A stretch of DNA of 64,000 nucleotides from Toxorhynchites rutilus septentrionalis (Eukaryota; Arthropoda; Insecta; Diptera; Culicidae): positions 80,353,569 through 80,417,568 of the forward strand of contig NC_073745.1 of assembly GCF_029784135.1 (NCBI RefSeq), written 5' to 3'. The notes under the pieces are model-generated. The model was not told the origin of the DNA. It ran no database searches and was given only the letters and a program-made list of their open reading frames with translations. The position numbers were made by a program, and so were the translations under genes. The first letter of the stretch is position 1; every line of letters starts with the position of its first letter. Below, in pieces: positions 34,130-46,400 of this stretch.

Positions 34130-34410
34130 GCCATATTGCGCCATAATATTGAACGTCTATGGGTCCATCATGACAACGCGAGGCCACACAACTCCGAGAG
34201 CTTGATTGGGATGTTTTAATGCATCCATCATATAGTCCGGACCTGGCACCAAGCGATTACCAACTTTTTCTCGCATTACAAAAATTCCAGAGTGATAAGA
34301 AATTAGGATCAAGAGAAGATTGTAAAAACCTATTGCTAGAGTTTTTCACCAATAAGGAACAAGACCTCTATGATAGAGACAATATGAAGCTACCTTTAGA
34401 ATGACAACAA
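34130..34410 (+). pseudogene. mariner transposase C-terminal fragment
   Basis: HHDNARPH then PSYSPDLAPSDYQLFLALQK and LLEFFTNKEQDLYDRDNM are the second and third catalytic blocks and C-terminus of a mariner transposase, with a frameshift between them. There are no inverted ends. Bases 34780-34975 may be more of the same (RFKQGGHAKKLVVWV). Confidence 0.7.
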
Positions 34411-34999
34411 ATTTTCCAATAAAAAGCTGCATTTTCGTCCAAAATCGGAAAAGCCGAAGCAAAAATAGTTTTAAATTTCACTCAAAAATAATGGATTACT
34501 TTTTCCCAAACCTAATGTTTGAAAAAAAAAATCGATATTACATTAATTTGCAAATTTACCAGATGAAGGTCCCTCGGAGATCTTTCAACGGTCTTCTACA
34601 CAACTGCTTATAACTGTATTTAATCTCAGAACTCAGGAATTATTATTGTGTGATTGATTATTGTTTTGTGTAGTTATTAGATGAACTATGTTCGCTGCTA
34701 TAACAATCACTACTGGAAATCGTAGGAGTTTAGGCTTCTCTCCGCAAACGTTCTGCTGAAAATGTGAGAAATTACCGAAGAAACGTGATGCTTTTTGCAA
34801 TAGAAGAAGTAAATATACTACAAAAACATGCAGACAAATTTGTGCTGTAAGCGAACGCAGAACTAAAAGTCAACCACGTGACAGTTTGGAATCGTTTCAA
34901 ACAGGGCGGCCACGCAAAGAAACTCGTTGTTTGGGTGCTACGTGAATTACGTCCGGAATTTTCTTCCATCATGATTTTGCAAGACCATACAGATCTATC

Positions 35000-37480
35000 A
35001 TGACACGGATGGAGTTATGAGATTACCTGAAAAATGACGAAAGTTTATAGGTTATAAAAGCATATATGTACTTGATTAAAATTGGTTTTCAATAAGAGGA
35101 AAAATTCATTCATTTGAACAAAAGACTGTATACTTTCTAAATGACCCAATATTTTTGTTGGTGTTTAGCGAAATGGTAAAATGCAAATCCTTTGCCCTAA
35201 TCTGATCACTCTACGCAGGTCATGTTTCTCTGAACTGTTTACAAACAAAGACCGCGTGCACTTGTTGATTCCACGTGCACACGGTGTCGCAAAATTCATA
35301 TTCACGGAGGATGGGTATAACTTCACGACACATGCGCCGATTCGACATCGTCACCTCCTTTTCCTGTTTGCAGGATGCCATCAGTAGTTTGGCAGGATGT
35401 CAAAACGTATTCATTTTTAGATTGTCAATGTTTCTCGCCTGAATAACACGCCAAAAATAGTAAATGGGAGTTTTCAGTGCAACCATATGCTGGTAGGATA
35501 AAAGTTAAACGTAAGTAAATTGAGTGTGAAAATAATAGAGCGAAAAAGCCTGCATTCGTATTTGCCAAGTAATTCACAATTGTGCTGTGTTTTGTGATAT
35601 GGAATAACAACAATGCTGTCAAATTAGTTAGTGTAATGATGAATCTTTGCACGCGAGCTGTCTGTTCGGGGGAGGATTGGGCACTTGCAGTAAAAAGGAC
35701 AAATATAGTGTACATCATTTACTTCCTCCGTTTTACTTTAGGTCGTGGGCGCTTGGGAAGAGGTATTGATATGATAATCCGCATAGAATAATGAGTGCAA
35801 ATTGAACGTATTGTCCTAGAGGCGAATGTACTGCAAAGTTTAAAGCCTCTTAAAAACAATGAACGGAACGGAACGTATTATCTAATATTCGATAAGACTT
35901 AAGTGTGGAGCTAAGCATTCCCCTTTATTCTATGCCGCGAGTGACATGAGATAACAATGTCTCATGCTTTGTTCAGCAACTTGAATCATTATTATTACCT
36001 TTTTTATTGTAGATTATAAATGATTGCATGTGGCAAAGACTGATTATTGGAAGCATATTAGAGGAACTGTCTGAATATAATTGTAGAGTAGGGAACAATA
36101 CTGATTTTTTGAATATTATTTTCGAGCATCTGCTTGTTTGAAATTTTCTAAAGTGAAATTTGCATGTTCGACCCCAGGAATGCCGCTTGATACGAAACGA
36201 CTTACCTTACCCCTTATCCTACAGAGAGATGATACTTTCTTCTCCAAATGCTCAATGTGATCAAACCAAGAAAGTGTTGATCCAAAATCAGCAAAATCGC
36301 CTCTATGCTTTATTCAGTAATAATACAAGTTTTTTATACAAGCACTGTACTACTTCTTTTTCCGAAAATCGTACTGCAAGTTATACAATATTTTATATTT
36401 GTCAAGGAAAGATGTGAATCTATTAATTAGTAATTTTACCAGTTCTTTATAAAAAAATTGACAAAGTTGAAATCGGTCGATTATTGTTAGGATCACACGC
36501 GTCTCCTGATTTGAAAATAGAACCAAGCCTGGCAGTTTCATGACAATTCGGGTAGTAACCTGTTTCTGAGATTTTTTTGAAGGCTCCCGACAGAATTCAA
36601 GAGAAAATAATAGAGTTACTTTTGACAGTGTCCGTTGAAACATTGTCTAAATCGCAAATACGAAAAAGGGCATTTCAGCATGAAAACTATGTCGACCCAT
36701 CTGTAAGGTCCTGTACACCTGCGGTTAGATAATGTGAAAGCTATGACCTATAAAGCAAGAACAAGTGCTTACCAGTGGTTAGCGGTGTGCGCCAGTGTCC
36801 ATCCTGGTCATTTTTCCACCGTAGGAGCATGTTCATCTGAGCTACCACAAACAAGCGATGTGCTCTGGTCGTTTTTTCTTCAAATGAAATAAACAAAAGT
36901 AAGAAATACCGCAAATACCGCAAATACCGCAAATACCAAGTTACTGCTAGTAATAAGTAAAACATCAACCCGACAATTTCAACTTGCATACCTGGTACAT
37001 CTGATAAAAACATAGCTTCGTTAGCGAAGTGTTCCGGTCCATTATTGTGGTATTACCTTGATTGTGATATTACTTTTCTGTTTTTCGTCTTCACCAAACA
37101 CTCTAGTTGGATTACTCCAAACGGATGTTTGTTTTACGAACAAGCCTTCACCGCTAGCAGCCAGCGGTTTGCACGGCGCGCAATCAAATTACGATTATAA
37201 TTTACAGCCAAACACGCGATTAGTATTCAATGTGGCATTCCCATGTTGATGGTCCAATACTGAATTGTCTCGCAACGGCCACTAGACCTTCTATGGTGAC
37301 ACTTATACATACTGTGCGGCCGTACGACTCGGCGCTCGGCGTGAATTTATCGAATGTTGATTCATACATACCTACCAACTAAGCTAGAGAAAATTGTCTC
37401 CTTATAATTCTGTTCTCCATAGTTGTGTATTGAAATTCTGCTACAGCACATCGCGTGTCGTTGGCTCCCCGTCGGACTAG
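35000..37480. other. Upstream flank of CngB, no gene recognised
   Basis: Only short open frames occur. A micro-retroposon lies at 35816-35870. A 9-10 bp tandem run, (ATACCGCAA)4, is at about 36905-36938. The CngB promoter should be in the last few hundred bases before 37493; I cannot identify its elements. The GC-richer stretch 37100-37350 may be part of it. Confidence 0.35.
35816..35870 (+). mobile_element. 55-bp micro-retroposon, copy A
   Basis: The insert reads CTAGAGGCGAATGTACTGCA, then AAGTTTAAAGCCTCTTAAAA and a CAATGAACGGAACG tail. It is flanked by the 12-bp direct repeat GAACGTATTGTC (35804-35815) and GAACGTATTATC (35871-35882). Copies B and C share the same core and length. Confidence 0.75.
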
Positions 37481-37492
37481 AGACGTACCACG

Positions 37493-40400
37493 ATGTCCTC
37501 GACGAGGCTAACAAGCGCCTGGGAGGACAACAAATCCCGCTCGGAAACCGTCCTGTACCCGGAGAAGTATTCCACTTCCGCTAATGGGCGGTATCCGTTT
37601 TCGAACAGAATGTCCAGAAATGGTAGCAGGGATGACAATAAGTTGCACAAAAGTTTGGAGGAAATCTCCAAGGACATTAAAGAGTTGGAAAATTTCATCT
37701 CGGTAACGGAGGAAATGCTGAAACGTGAAAGAGAGTTCGATGAACAACTTTATCGGAGAGAGCGTCAGCGTAAGGTTTTGGAGAAAAAAATGCAACAAAT
37801 AAAAAATAAGTGCAGTCCCACCAAAATTTGCTTCGGTCGGACAGACAGTTCCAAAATAAAATCTCCCACGTTTAGAGTGAACATAACGCAGAAAAGGCGC
37901 ATCAAGACGCTCAGTCCCAAGAGCTACAAATCCAAACTGTACTTCCGTAACGGGAAAATTGGCTGCCTGGAAGCCGAGGGGGCAGTGTCCAATTTGAGAA
38001 GCACACATGAGTTGGTAAAAAGAATAATTAATGATGAGAATAACATGTTGGTTAAATTAGAACATCAGCACTATACAGTGGATCCTAAGCCGGAATCGCC
38101 AACCTCAGTTGGAACGCCACTCGAGACTTTAGAAATTTGCGTCACAGAATCGAGTCCTTCGTTGTGTGATGGGACATTCAAGGCGCCCACTGGCGAGCCT
38201 GACGGTAGCGTGTCTGAGCCCCAGAACGATAACAATGCCAGTAACGAGAGAATAATTGAGGATAGGGAAAATATGTGAGTTACGTTTTAGTGGTAAATAA
38301 TGATTATACTCCAGAAACTTTTATTTCAGGAGTCCACCACCCAATGCGAATGATTTTGTAACAGGTAGACTGAGACATCTTGCAAATCGATTTTCTGAAC
38401 GGACAAAACGAATGAGAAATAAATTGGAGATCCCTCCCACTCCTTCCAGTAGCGCTAGTGGGCCCTCGACTGCTCCCTCGACACAGAAGCACAACATTGA
38501 ATGTAAGACACGAATAAATAAGTTTGGATCGTTATCTGCTATTGATAATTTTTGTGTATTTTCAGTGCGAGCAATTCAAAACTCTGCTCTCACGCTACAG
38601 TCAGCGACAGGAACAAATGCATGCACGCATCACTACTTTTGTCCAATATTCTGCAGTGGGGCGAAAACGAATACTGTTCTAGACCCTCAGGGGAAGTTCT
38701 ATATCTCCTGGCTGTTCATCGTATCACTTTCCTACCTGTACAATGCTTGGGTCATCCCGCTGCGTTCGTCGTTCCCTTACCAAACTCCAGAAAATACAAA
38801 ATATTGGATTGCTGTCGACATATGCGCGGATATTATCTATTTGATTGACATTCTATTCGTGAAGCACAGAATCATGTATCTGTTCGAGGGATTCTGGGTC
38901 AAGGACACAAATTTAACCCGAATCAACTATATGCGGAAGCTACAGTTTAAGGTACATTTACAAACTTACAAAAAATTAAGATGACAGGCAAAACTTTTTT
39001 TTTCCTGCAGATGGATCTGCTAGCTCTCATGCCACTGGATCTGTTGTACTTGAAATATGGCACCGAACATGTGGTGCTTCGGGCTCCACGATTGTTGAAA
39101 ATTCAAAGCTTCTGGGAGTTCTTCAAACTGATCGATCGGGTCATCTCTTCGCCGCATATGGTAAGTGGGGGATTCATGAGCAAAAAAATAAATATATTTA
39201 TATTTAGCGTGTAATTGCGAATAATGGTTTATTTTTATTTGCATGCTAGATACGCGTTGTTAAAACGCTCACTTATATGCTGTACATGATTCACCTGACG
39301 GCATGCTCGTACTACGCGTACAGCGCGTATCAAGGTGAGTGTGTTATTGTCCTTTGGTTGTGGAAAAAAATAACATCAATTGAATGCTTGATCGAGTTGC
39401 TATCTGCCTTGATTCAAGATTACTTTTTGTTAAACGTCGTTAGAGATTAAAGTTGGCAAGTTTTTGTTCATCCTCGAGGTACTGCTTATGAGGTTAGAGT
39501 AAAACGAACTGATCTTACTTTATATTAATATTTGCTTAATCTTGAAGATAAATTTTGGAAGCTTGCGCTGAGACCTTCAATTAATGATATTAATGAAAAA
39601 TGTGAATTGTGATGAACGATTAGCCGAATGGTAGAAACCGCGTGTCTTCATATGAGTTCCGGCTATTGAAAAACGATACAAATCTTCTAAAATAAGTCAT
39701 TACGATATTAAATATACATCCTTGCAAGGCGTTTATCCTAACCGTTAATTTTAGTCTATAGGGACTTAAATCATAGTTTTTTAAATCCGCCTCCTACAAT
39801 TTTAATTTATTTTTTCGCAATTTAAATAACAGGGAGGGTATCTTCCTTTGCTTCGGTTACTTTTGACGTAGGATTACGTCTTTCGGGAACATATTGGGGT
39901 ACAAATTGAAAATCTAAAATCGAGTACATCGTGAAAATTGTCCAATTTAAAACGCTTATTTCTCAGTCATTTCATGATGGATTGATGAAATTTTTGCGTC
40001 AACCGATTACGGCACTCCATAACAATATTTTACATTGAAGAAAATAATATATGTCATGAAATTAACTATCGAACAATTGAAAAATCTTAACCCCCATCCT
40101 AACGGAAATACCCATTTCTGATTGGTCGAAATTGACGACACATGCGGCGGGTCCCTAACAGAGACATCAAAACAAAGCTGCCTGGGAGAAATCGGCATTG
40201 CAAATATATGCAAGTCGGGGGCATTTTTGTATTGCAAGTTAGTTGAGTGATACGATTAATTCTAGCGAATGAAATTTAAATTTGGAACTTTAATGTTGGT
40301 TGCTTCATGAAATTTCATATCAATCGTGTATTGTGAAAAATTGGGCACAAGTGTAAGTGTAAAATTGTATTTGGTAGCAGTTGTGTTAAAATGACTCGAT

Positions 40401-43400
40401 TTATTCCAATTTTCATAAATAAGAACCAAGGTATGTTCCTGCTCGAGAATGGGTCGTTTGGTTCAAGCTGTCTGTTTTGTTGTGGTCATTTTCAACCAAG
40501 GAAAGTTTATACGGCGAGAAAAATTGGAAAAGTGAAAAAATATTAGAAAAAGTGATTTCCCATATTATCTACATATTGTATTAGGTGCTGTTAGTCCAGT
40601 AAAAATTCGCATTGGGTTGAACAAACACTCAGAAAGTGAACATTTTAAAAGAAAACCTTTTCCATTTCAAATATGTTTTCTCTATATTAAAGTAACATGT
40701 AAACACTGATGAGAAAAATTGATAATTGTGTTCAGTATTGGTAGTTATCTTATATTATATTGGTGATTTTTTTTCCTTTATTTCATCCATACATAACACA
40801 GGAGGCATCTCGTCTAGGATCACAGAGGGTGATTTTAATCATATCTCGGTCCACTTCGGCATCTTTTATCTGATACGCACCATCCAACGACTGTTTACTA
40901 TCCTTCTGTTAACATCGCTCGGTAAACACTGGTGGAATTAACAAACAATACCCAACAACCAAACAAAACGGCCCTTTTCAGGGCCACCAAATCATTATCA
41001 AAGAGTTTAACAATGTAATCTTTCAAACATATCCAAAATCAACAGAAAGCCTAACGGAATTCTACGTCAACTATGCGGTCGTGTCTCGGATAAAACCCTC
41101 CTGTGAGTTTTTTTTACATATATGCTATACCCAGTGTTGAAAATAAATCATCTTCGTTTAGCTCAAAAGCATATATTTTCGGGCTAGGTTGCATCGAAAA
41201 CCTATATACTCCAAACTAAAATCAAAATGACAGATCCAAGCAACCAGTGAATATGAGCAAATGAACTTCTGTTGATCTATATGTTTTGATGTTTATTTTT
41301 CCACCCAATGTCATTTTCATCTTGATTATTCAGAAAGCCAGAACAGAATTTCATTTTAGCCAAATGAATATCAGCTGTTGTTTACTTTTAACCAGAGGTA
41401 GCTGTGTGCGGCTGGTTTTTATTGAGGTCGGATTGTACTGATGCTTAAGTCCTTCCAAATCAACGCAGGCAACAAGAAGATTATGATATGTTGTAATCCA
41501 TTTGACCATCGAGTCTAGGAGCAATTGTTATTCAATTGCAATACGGTGTTTAGGGATCGTTCGCAATGCCGTTGTTACCGTCTCGTCAAACAAAATCCTG
41601 CGCTATCGTTTCATCGAGCTCTGGCGTTTTTGTTCTCTAAATGATCCAGCCTGACTAATTTTATTTTATTTTTGAATATTGGCTCAAAATCAATGCCAGA
41701 ACGAATATCGTTTCGTATGTGAGAAATATCAATTTGTTGCTTTTGATATTCAAAGTATAAATAACAGCGAAGTTATGAACTCCTCTCAATGCCGCATTCA
41801 TTCATTATAGCAAATTCGTTCATGCATCAGCGATATGAACCAAATGAACTCGTTTGTTATTGTCATCAATATAATGAGGGCAGTGTGTTTCGAGCTGAAA
41901 TTAAATCATATTCGTTACTCGTGAATATTTGTTGATATTCTAAGGGTGCTCATACACTGTTTGACCGAAGCCAAATATTTTACTCTTTTTGACAGATAAA
42001 ATTTGGTTAACGTGTACAGATCAAATATATTCTACACAAAACACGACAAGCAAATATTCAATTATTGGATGCCTAAAATATTTTTTCAGTCTGTTCTTCG
42101 AACCTGTCGGTACATGGTTAGGTTACCTTGAATATTTCAGTTGATTTTTTCCATGTTCGGTGTTTGATATTGTTTACTACTGTTGAAAATTGAAGAGTGG
42201 CAAACAAAATAGTGTTTGTACAAATATCAAATCAAACCTTATCTGTCAAAAAATAACAAATATTTGACCTCCGGGAAAACAGTGTACGGCCACCTTAAGA
42301 CACTGGCTATACCACACGAAATAATCTGAGGGATTCAGATCTAATGAACTGTAGATTTGATTAGAAGATCGGTCAAAATTTATCTGCCACAGTTTTTAAT
42401 GACATTCGTTTCATCTGCTTGAAATAACGTGTAAACTAAGTTTGACAACTATTAAACTGCCTAAACTTCCGCTTTATAATATACAGTATGTAAAACAAAG
42501 TTCATCCAGGTTTCCTTCAAATAATCCACCAAAAAACTAGAAGTGGGTTATATCTGTAATATAGCCGCAAGGTAGACGTAGGACTGCCGCTGGCTATGTA
42601 ATCATTTGTTTGAAATTACATCTGAATCAATTCTCAATGAATGAATGAATGAATTTCTAAATATTGCTGAAAGTTTCCCTTATTAGTGTGTGAGTGGATG
42701 AGTATGAGTATGAAATTGTTATTAGCATGAAATTTAACTATTTATAATGACGAGTTTTGGTAGAAGTACTAGGAAACTTATAGTAAAAGGAAATTGTAAA
42801 GGGTCAATTAGAACGTTGAACGTTTGTTTATTAAGAAAACGTTAATGTTTGAAAGTATTCATAACAAAAAATCCATTCTGGGCAAGACGAAGTTTGTCGG
42901 GTCAGCTAGTTTCTAATTAAATGTTTCAATTAATATAAAGAGTGTTCCACGTCAAATTGCATCGCGGAAAAAACATTGTAGAAAACTAACCGGTTGGGTA
43001 TTTTCTCTTGAAAATTTGGATAGAAGTAGTTTAGAATGTATTATTTACACTGTATTTTTATCGCTGCTAGTATTTCGAAAATTGTTATAAGTGGCGTCAC
43101 CCGGAAAGCAACGTCGCGAATAGATTTTGCGCAAGCATCTGGAGAATCCTTAACTTTCTAATCGGAACATCGGAAAACAAAACAACTCGGAATCGTGCAG
43201 TCAACTGTGAATCGTGTGATTAGGGGCTGTCCACATACCACGTGGACAATTTTAGGGGGGGGGGGGTGTAGGTGGTACGAAAATATCCACGCTTGACCAC
43301 GGTGAGGGAGGAGGGGGTCTAGATAATGTCCACGTGGACACATTAAATAAATATTTCTGAAAATACAATATAATCAAAAATGAATGAAATCTGCTCTGCA

Positions 43401-46400
43401 TTTACATCGAATTTCAATCTTGCCGCTCCTTACGTGTGCTCCGTAAAATACCATATTTTTTTTCATATTATTGAACTGTGCGTATTCTGAGAGTAACGTA
43501 CATGAACTGAGAGTGATGAAGTTATTTACATTCCGCCAGGACGAAGACTATTTTAGAATCTTGTAATTTGAAAAATGCACGACATAGTTTTCTTAGGTAC
43601 GGGTTTGTTGTTGTATCTGTCTTTCGAGAACTCCAAAGGTGATGAACCAAAGAAAATGAACAACGAATTACCTGGTGAAGCTTTGTTACGTAGAACGCTA
43701 CAATATTTCGATTTCATACTATTGCATCTTGTGTCTGGTAAGATTGAAAAGGAATTCTGCTTTATGTGCTTCTACAAAGCTTCGATAAATTCTAAAAAGT
43801 ACTGCTTATAACTAAACGAAATTAAAGTCAGCGATCCAGAACAAACTAACAGAATTAGCCAAGATGATAGACGTCGTATTCCAAATTTCATTCTTTTTGA
43901 AAGCCCGACCGAAAATGTTATGTTTCCCTAAGATGTGCTATTTCACCCGTCGTCCTCACCAGATATTGCACCTTCCGGTTATCAATTGTTCGGGCCACTT
44001 TTCTTGAGTGCAATAATTTGACTCATAGAATAGCATAAAAATTAACCTTGCCCAGTTTTTTACGAGGAACCAAACATGTTTTGGGAGGTTGGGCTTAGAT
44101 GTTGCGGAGAATCGATTCAGCAATACCACACACTGTGTAAACTAGGAATAAGAATTAGGCAATCAATAGTTTGAAAAAGAGGCCACGCAGAGAAAATCGA
44201 AGTTTGGAAACCGCATGAATTATTCTAAAGGAAGTTGATTGATTAATTTTCATCAGCAAAGCACAACTAAATCAACCCATTTCTGGAGCAAATAATCACA
44301 GGTGATAGAAGGGGGAAAAATACGATATCGTTCGCAAAAGATCATGGGATAAGCAAGGCAAACCACTACAAATAATTATCAAAGTCTTGACTCCAAAAAA
44401 GGGACGCAGTGTGTATGGTGGAACTGGAAGCGAATCTTCGATCATAAGGAGTTACATAGCCAAATAGTTAATTCAGTGTTGTGCGGTTCCCAACTAGATA
44501 GTTTTCACGAGATGATTATGGAAGAAACCAGATGATTATGGAAGTGTCACATAAATCTCTGATGACGCGCCAAAAAAAATAGGGCGATTAGTTGGGAAGC
44601 TTTGATGCATCCACGGTATAACCCAGACCCTGCAAACATCTTTGCGATCTATTAAGAAATGATCGAGTTATAAGCGCTCGAATTCTTTGATTTTTTCCTA
44701 CTTGTTCAGTGCCTAGATTTTCATTTTACCCCCTCATTTTCCGGTTAGACGTAGTCTTACTTCAGAAAAATTATTCAGAAACTAAACAGAAAAACGCAGA
44801 TACTTTTTAAATGAACCAATATATTCGAATAATTGTGTGTTTATAAGAGTGATGCTTTTGATTTTTTGATTTTGTTACGGGTAATGGTAACTATATTGCC
44901 ACCAACGATTTTATTTTTTTCTCTTCTTTAACAATAAATTATAACTTCTTCTGATCATGAATTTTATTGATTGTATTTGTTGAAACTAACATCAAAAATT
45001 CAAACATAAGAAAAACATTTTTACCAACAACTGTTAACGCTAGACAGGCAGGTGGCAACCAATTTTTTCAATGTTTTTAATTGTTTTGTTTATAGAAAAA
45101 AATCTTTTGTGTATTTCAGCATGTAAACATGTCGCTGTATTGTAGTTTGCGTTGATTACATGCCTAGTTCTCACAGTCCGTTAGAGGGTTAAAGCCGGCA
45201 CGAATTCGGGAACAACCTAAAATTTTCCAAGACATACGAAGTTGAAAGATCATTGGTACATGAAGCCAGCGATCAGGATGCAGGTTCATTGTTCATTTGA
45301 GCCAACAAACCAACACTATATAATTTAACACTACATTCTTATAACTTGAATAGCATGATCCATAAAACTATAAAATAGAAAATAGAAGCAATCCCAAAAT
45401 GAAATTTAAGCCAAAATTTTATTTTGACCTTTTTAGAAATAATTGGTGTAAAGTCCACGTGGACAGCAGGGGGAGGGGTATAGGAAAAGTCCACGTTTGT
45501 CCACGGTGGTGTCCACATGATTTTTCTGTCTACGTGGTATGTGGACAGCCCCTTAAACGTTACTACGAAACTCTGAGCATCGAGCGGAAGGAGAAATGCG
45601 GTCAGAATGGATGTTCCATTAGTGATCAGGATCACTAGCGTGTCGTGAAAGCGTTTAAGCGGAATCCCAATGCTTCGGTCAGGGATGTGGCCAAAAAGTT
45701 GAATCTGTCCAAGTATTTCGTTCAGAGAGATAAGGACCGGGAGGGACTGCATACGTACAAAGTGCAGAAGGCTCCAAATCGTGACGAACGGCAAAATGCG
45801 GTGGGAGAGTCACGGGCCCGGAAACTGTACATCCAGATGCTGACATAGTCTCATTGTTTCATCATGAATAATGAGTTTCCGGGGCTACCGTTATTCACCG
45901 CCCAGCATAAGTTCGGTGTTCCGGAGGAAGTAAGGAAGCAGAAGTTTGCCAAGAAACACATGATTTGGCAAGCTCATGTAACAAACGGAGTGCGCCGTTC
46001 GTGACTACCGGGTCATAGGGGCGAATGAACTGCAAAGTTTAAAGCCTCTCAAAAACAAAGAATGGAAAGTGACTACCGGGACTATAAACGGGCAGATCTA
46101 CCTGAAGGAGTGTCTACAGAAGCGTCTGCTTCCTCTGTAGAAGCAACACGAGGGCCCTACGATCTTCTAGCCAGATCTAGCTTCGTGCCACTATTCAATA
46201 GATGTCCCGCAATGGTACGAAGCCAACGGAATAATTTTGACGCTACAAGATGAATGTTATGGAAAATACAATTTTTCTGGGCTTTGATATTTGAATAGAA
46301 ATATAAAATGTTTATTCCATGTTTAAAAAAAAGACGACACCTCTATAGAAAGAGTAAATAAATTGGGAAAAAGGCATTCGATTTTTCAATGATCTATCCA

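Larger units (their letters stand above)
42938..46260 (+). mobile_element. DD37E (ITmD37E-like) element remnant, split by a 2.3 kb insertion
   Basis: The left end AAGAGTGTTCCACGTCAAAT then TGCATCGCGGAAAAAAC matches the inverted end of the element at 57523-58813. Transposase blocks on + are QSTVNRVI before 43222, then after the insertion [20 protein letters not shown] (45556), [33 protein letters not shown] and [18 protein letters not shown]. There are several stops. A micro-retroposon (46013-46068) also interrupts it. The right inverted end was not found. Confidence 0.8.

Noticed and set aside
36741..37013. Minus-strand frame with repeated RYL residues, possible membrane protein
   Set aside because: The repetition comes from the short (ATACCGCAA)n tandem run; no conserved family is seen.
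40726..40941. Hydrophobic open frame inside CngB intron 5 that could pass for a membrane exon
   Set aside because: Exons 5 (to 39334) and 6 (from 53144) join in phase 1 and give the conserved SAYQGLGSNRW segment. No CNG sequence is missing between them.
43158..43343. Minus-strand proline/histidine-rich frame
   Set aside because: It covers the terminal inverted repeat and G-run of the 43223-45552 element; no independent support.
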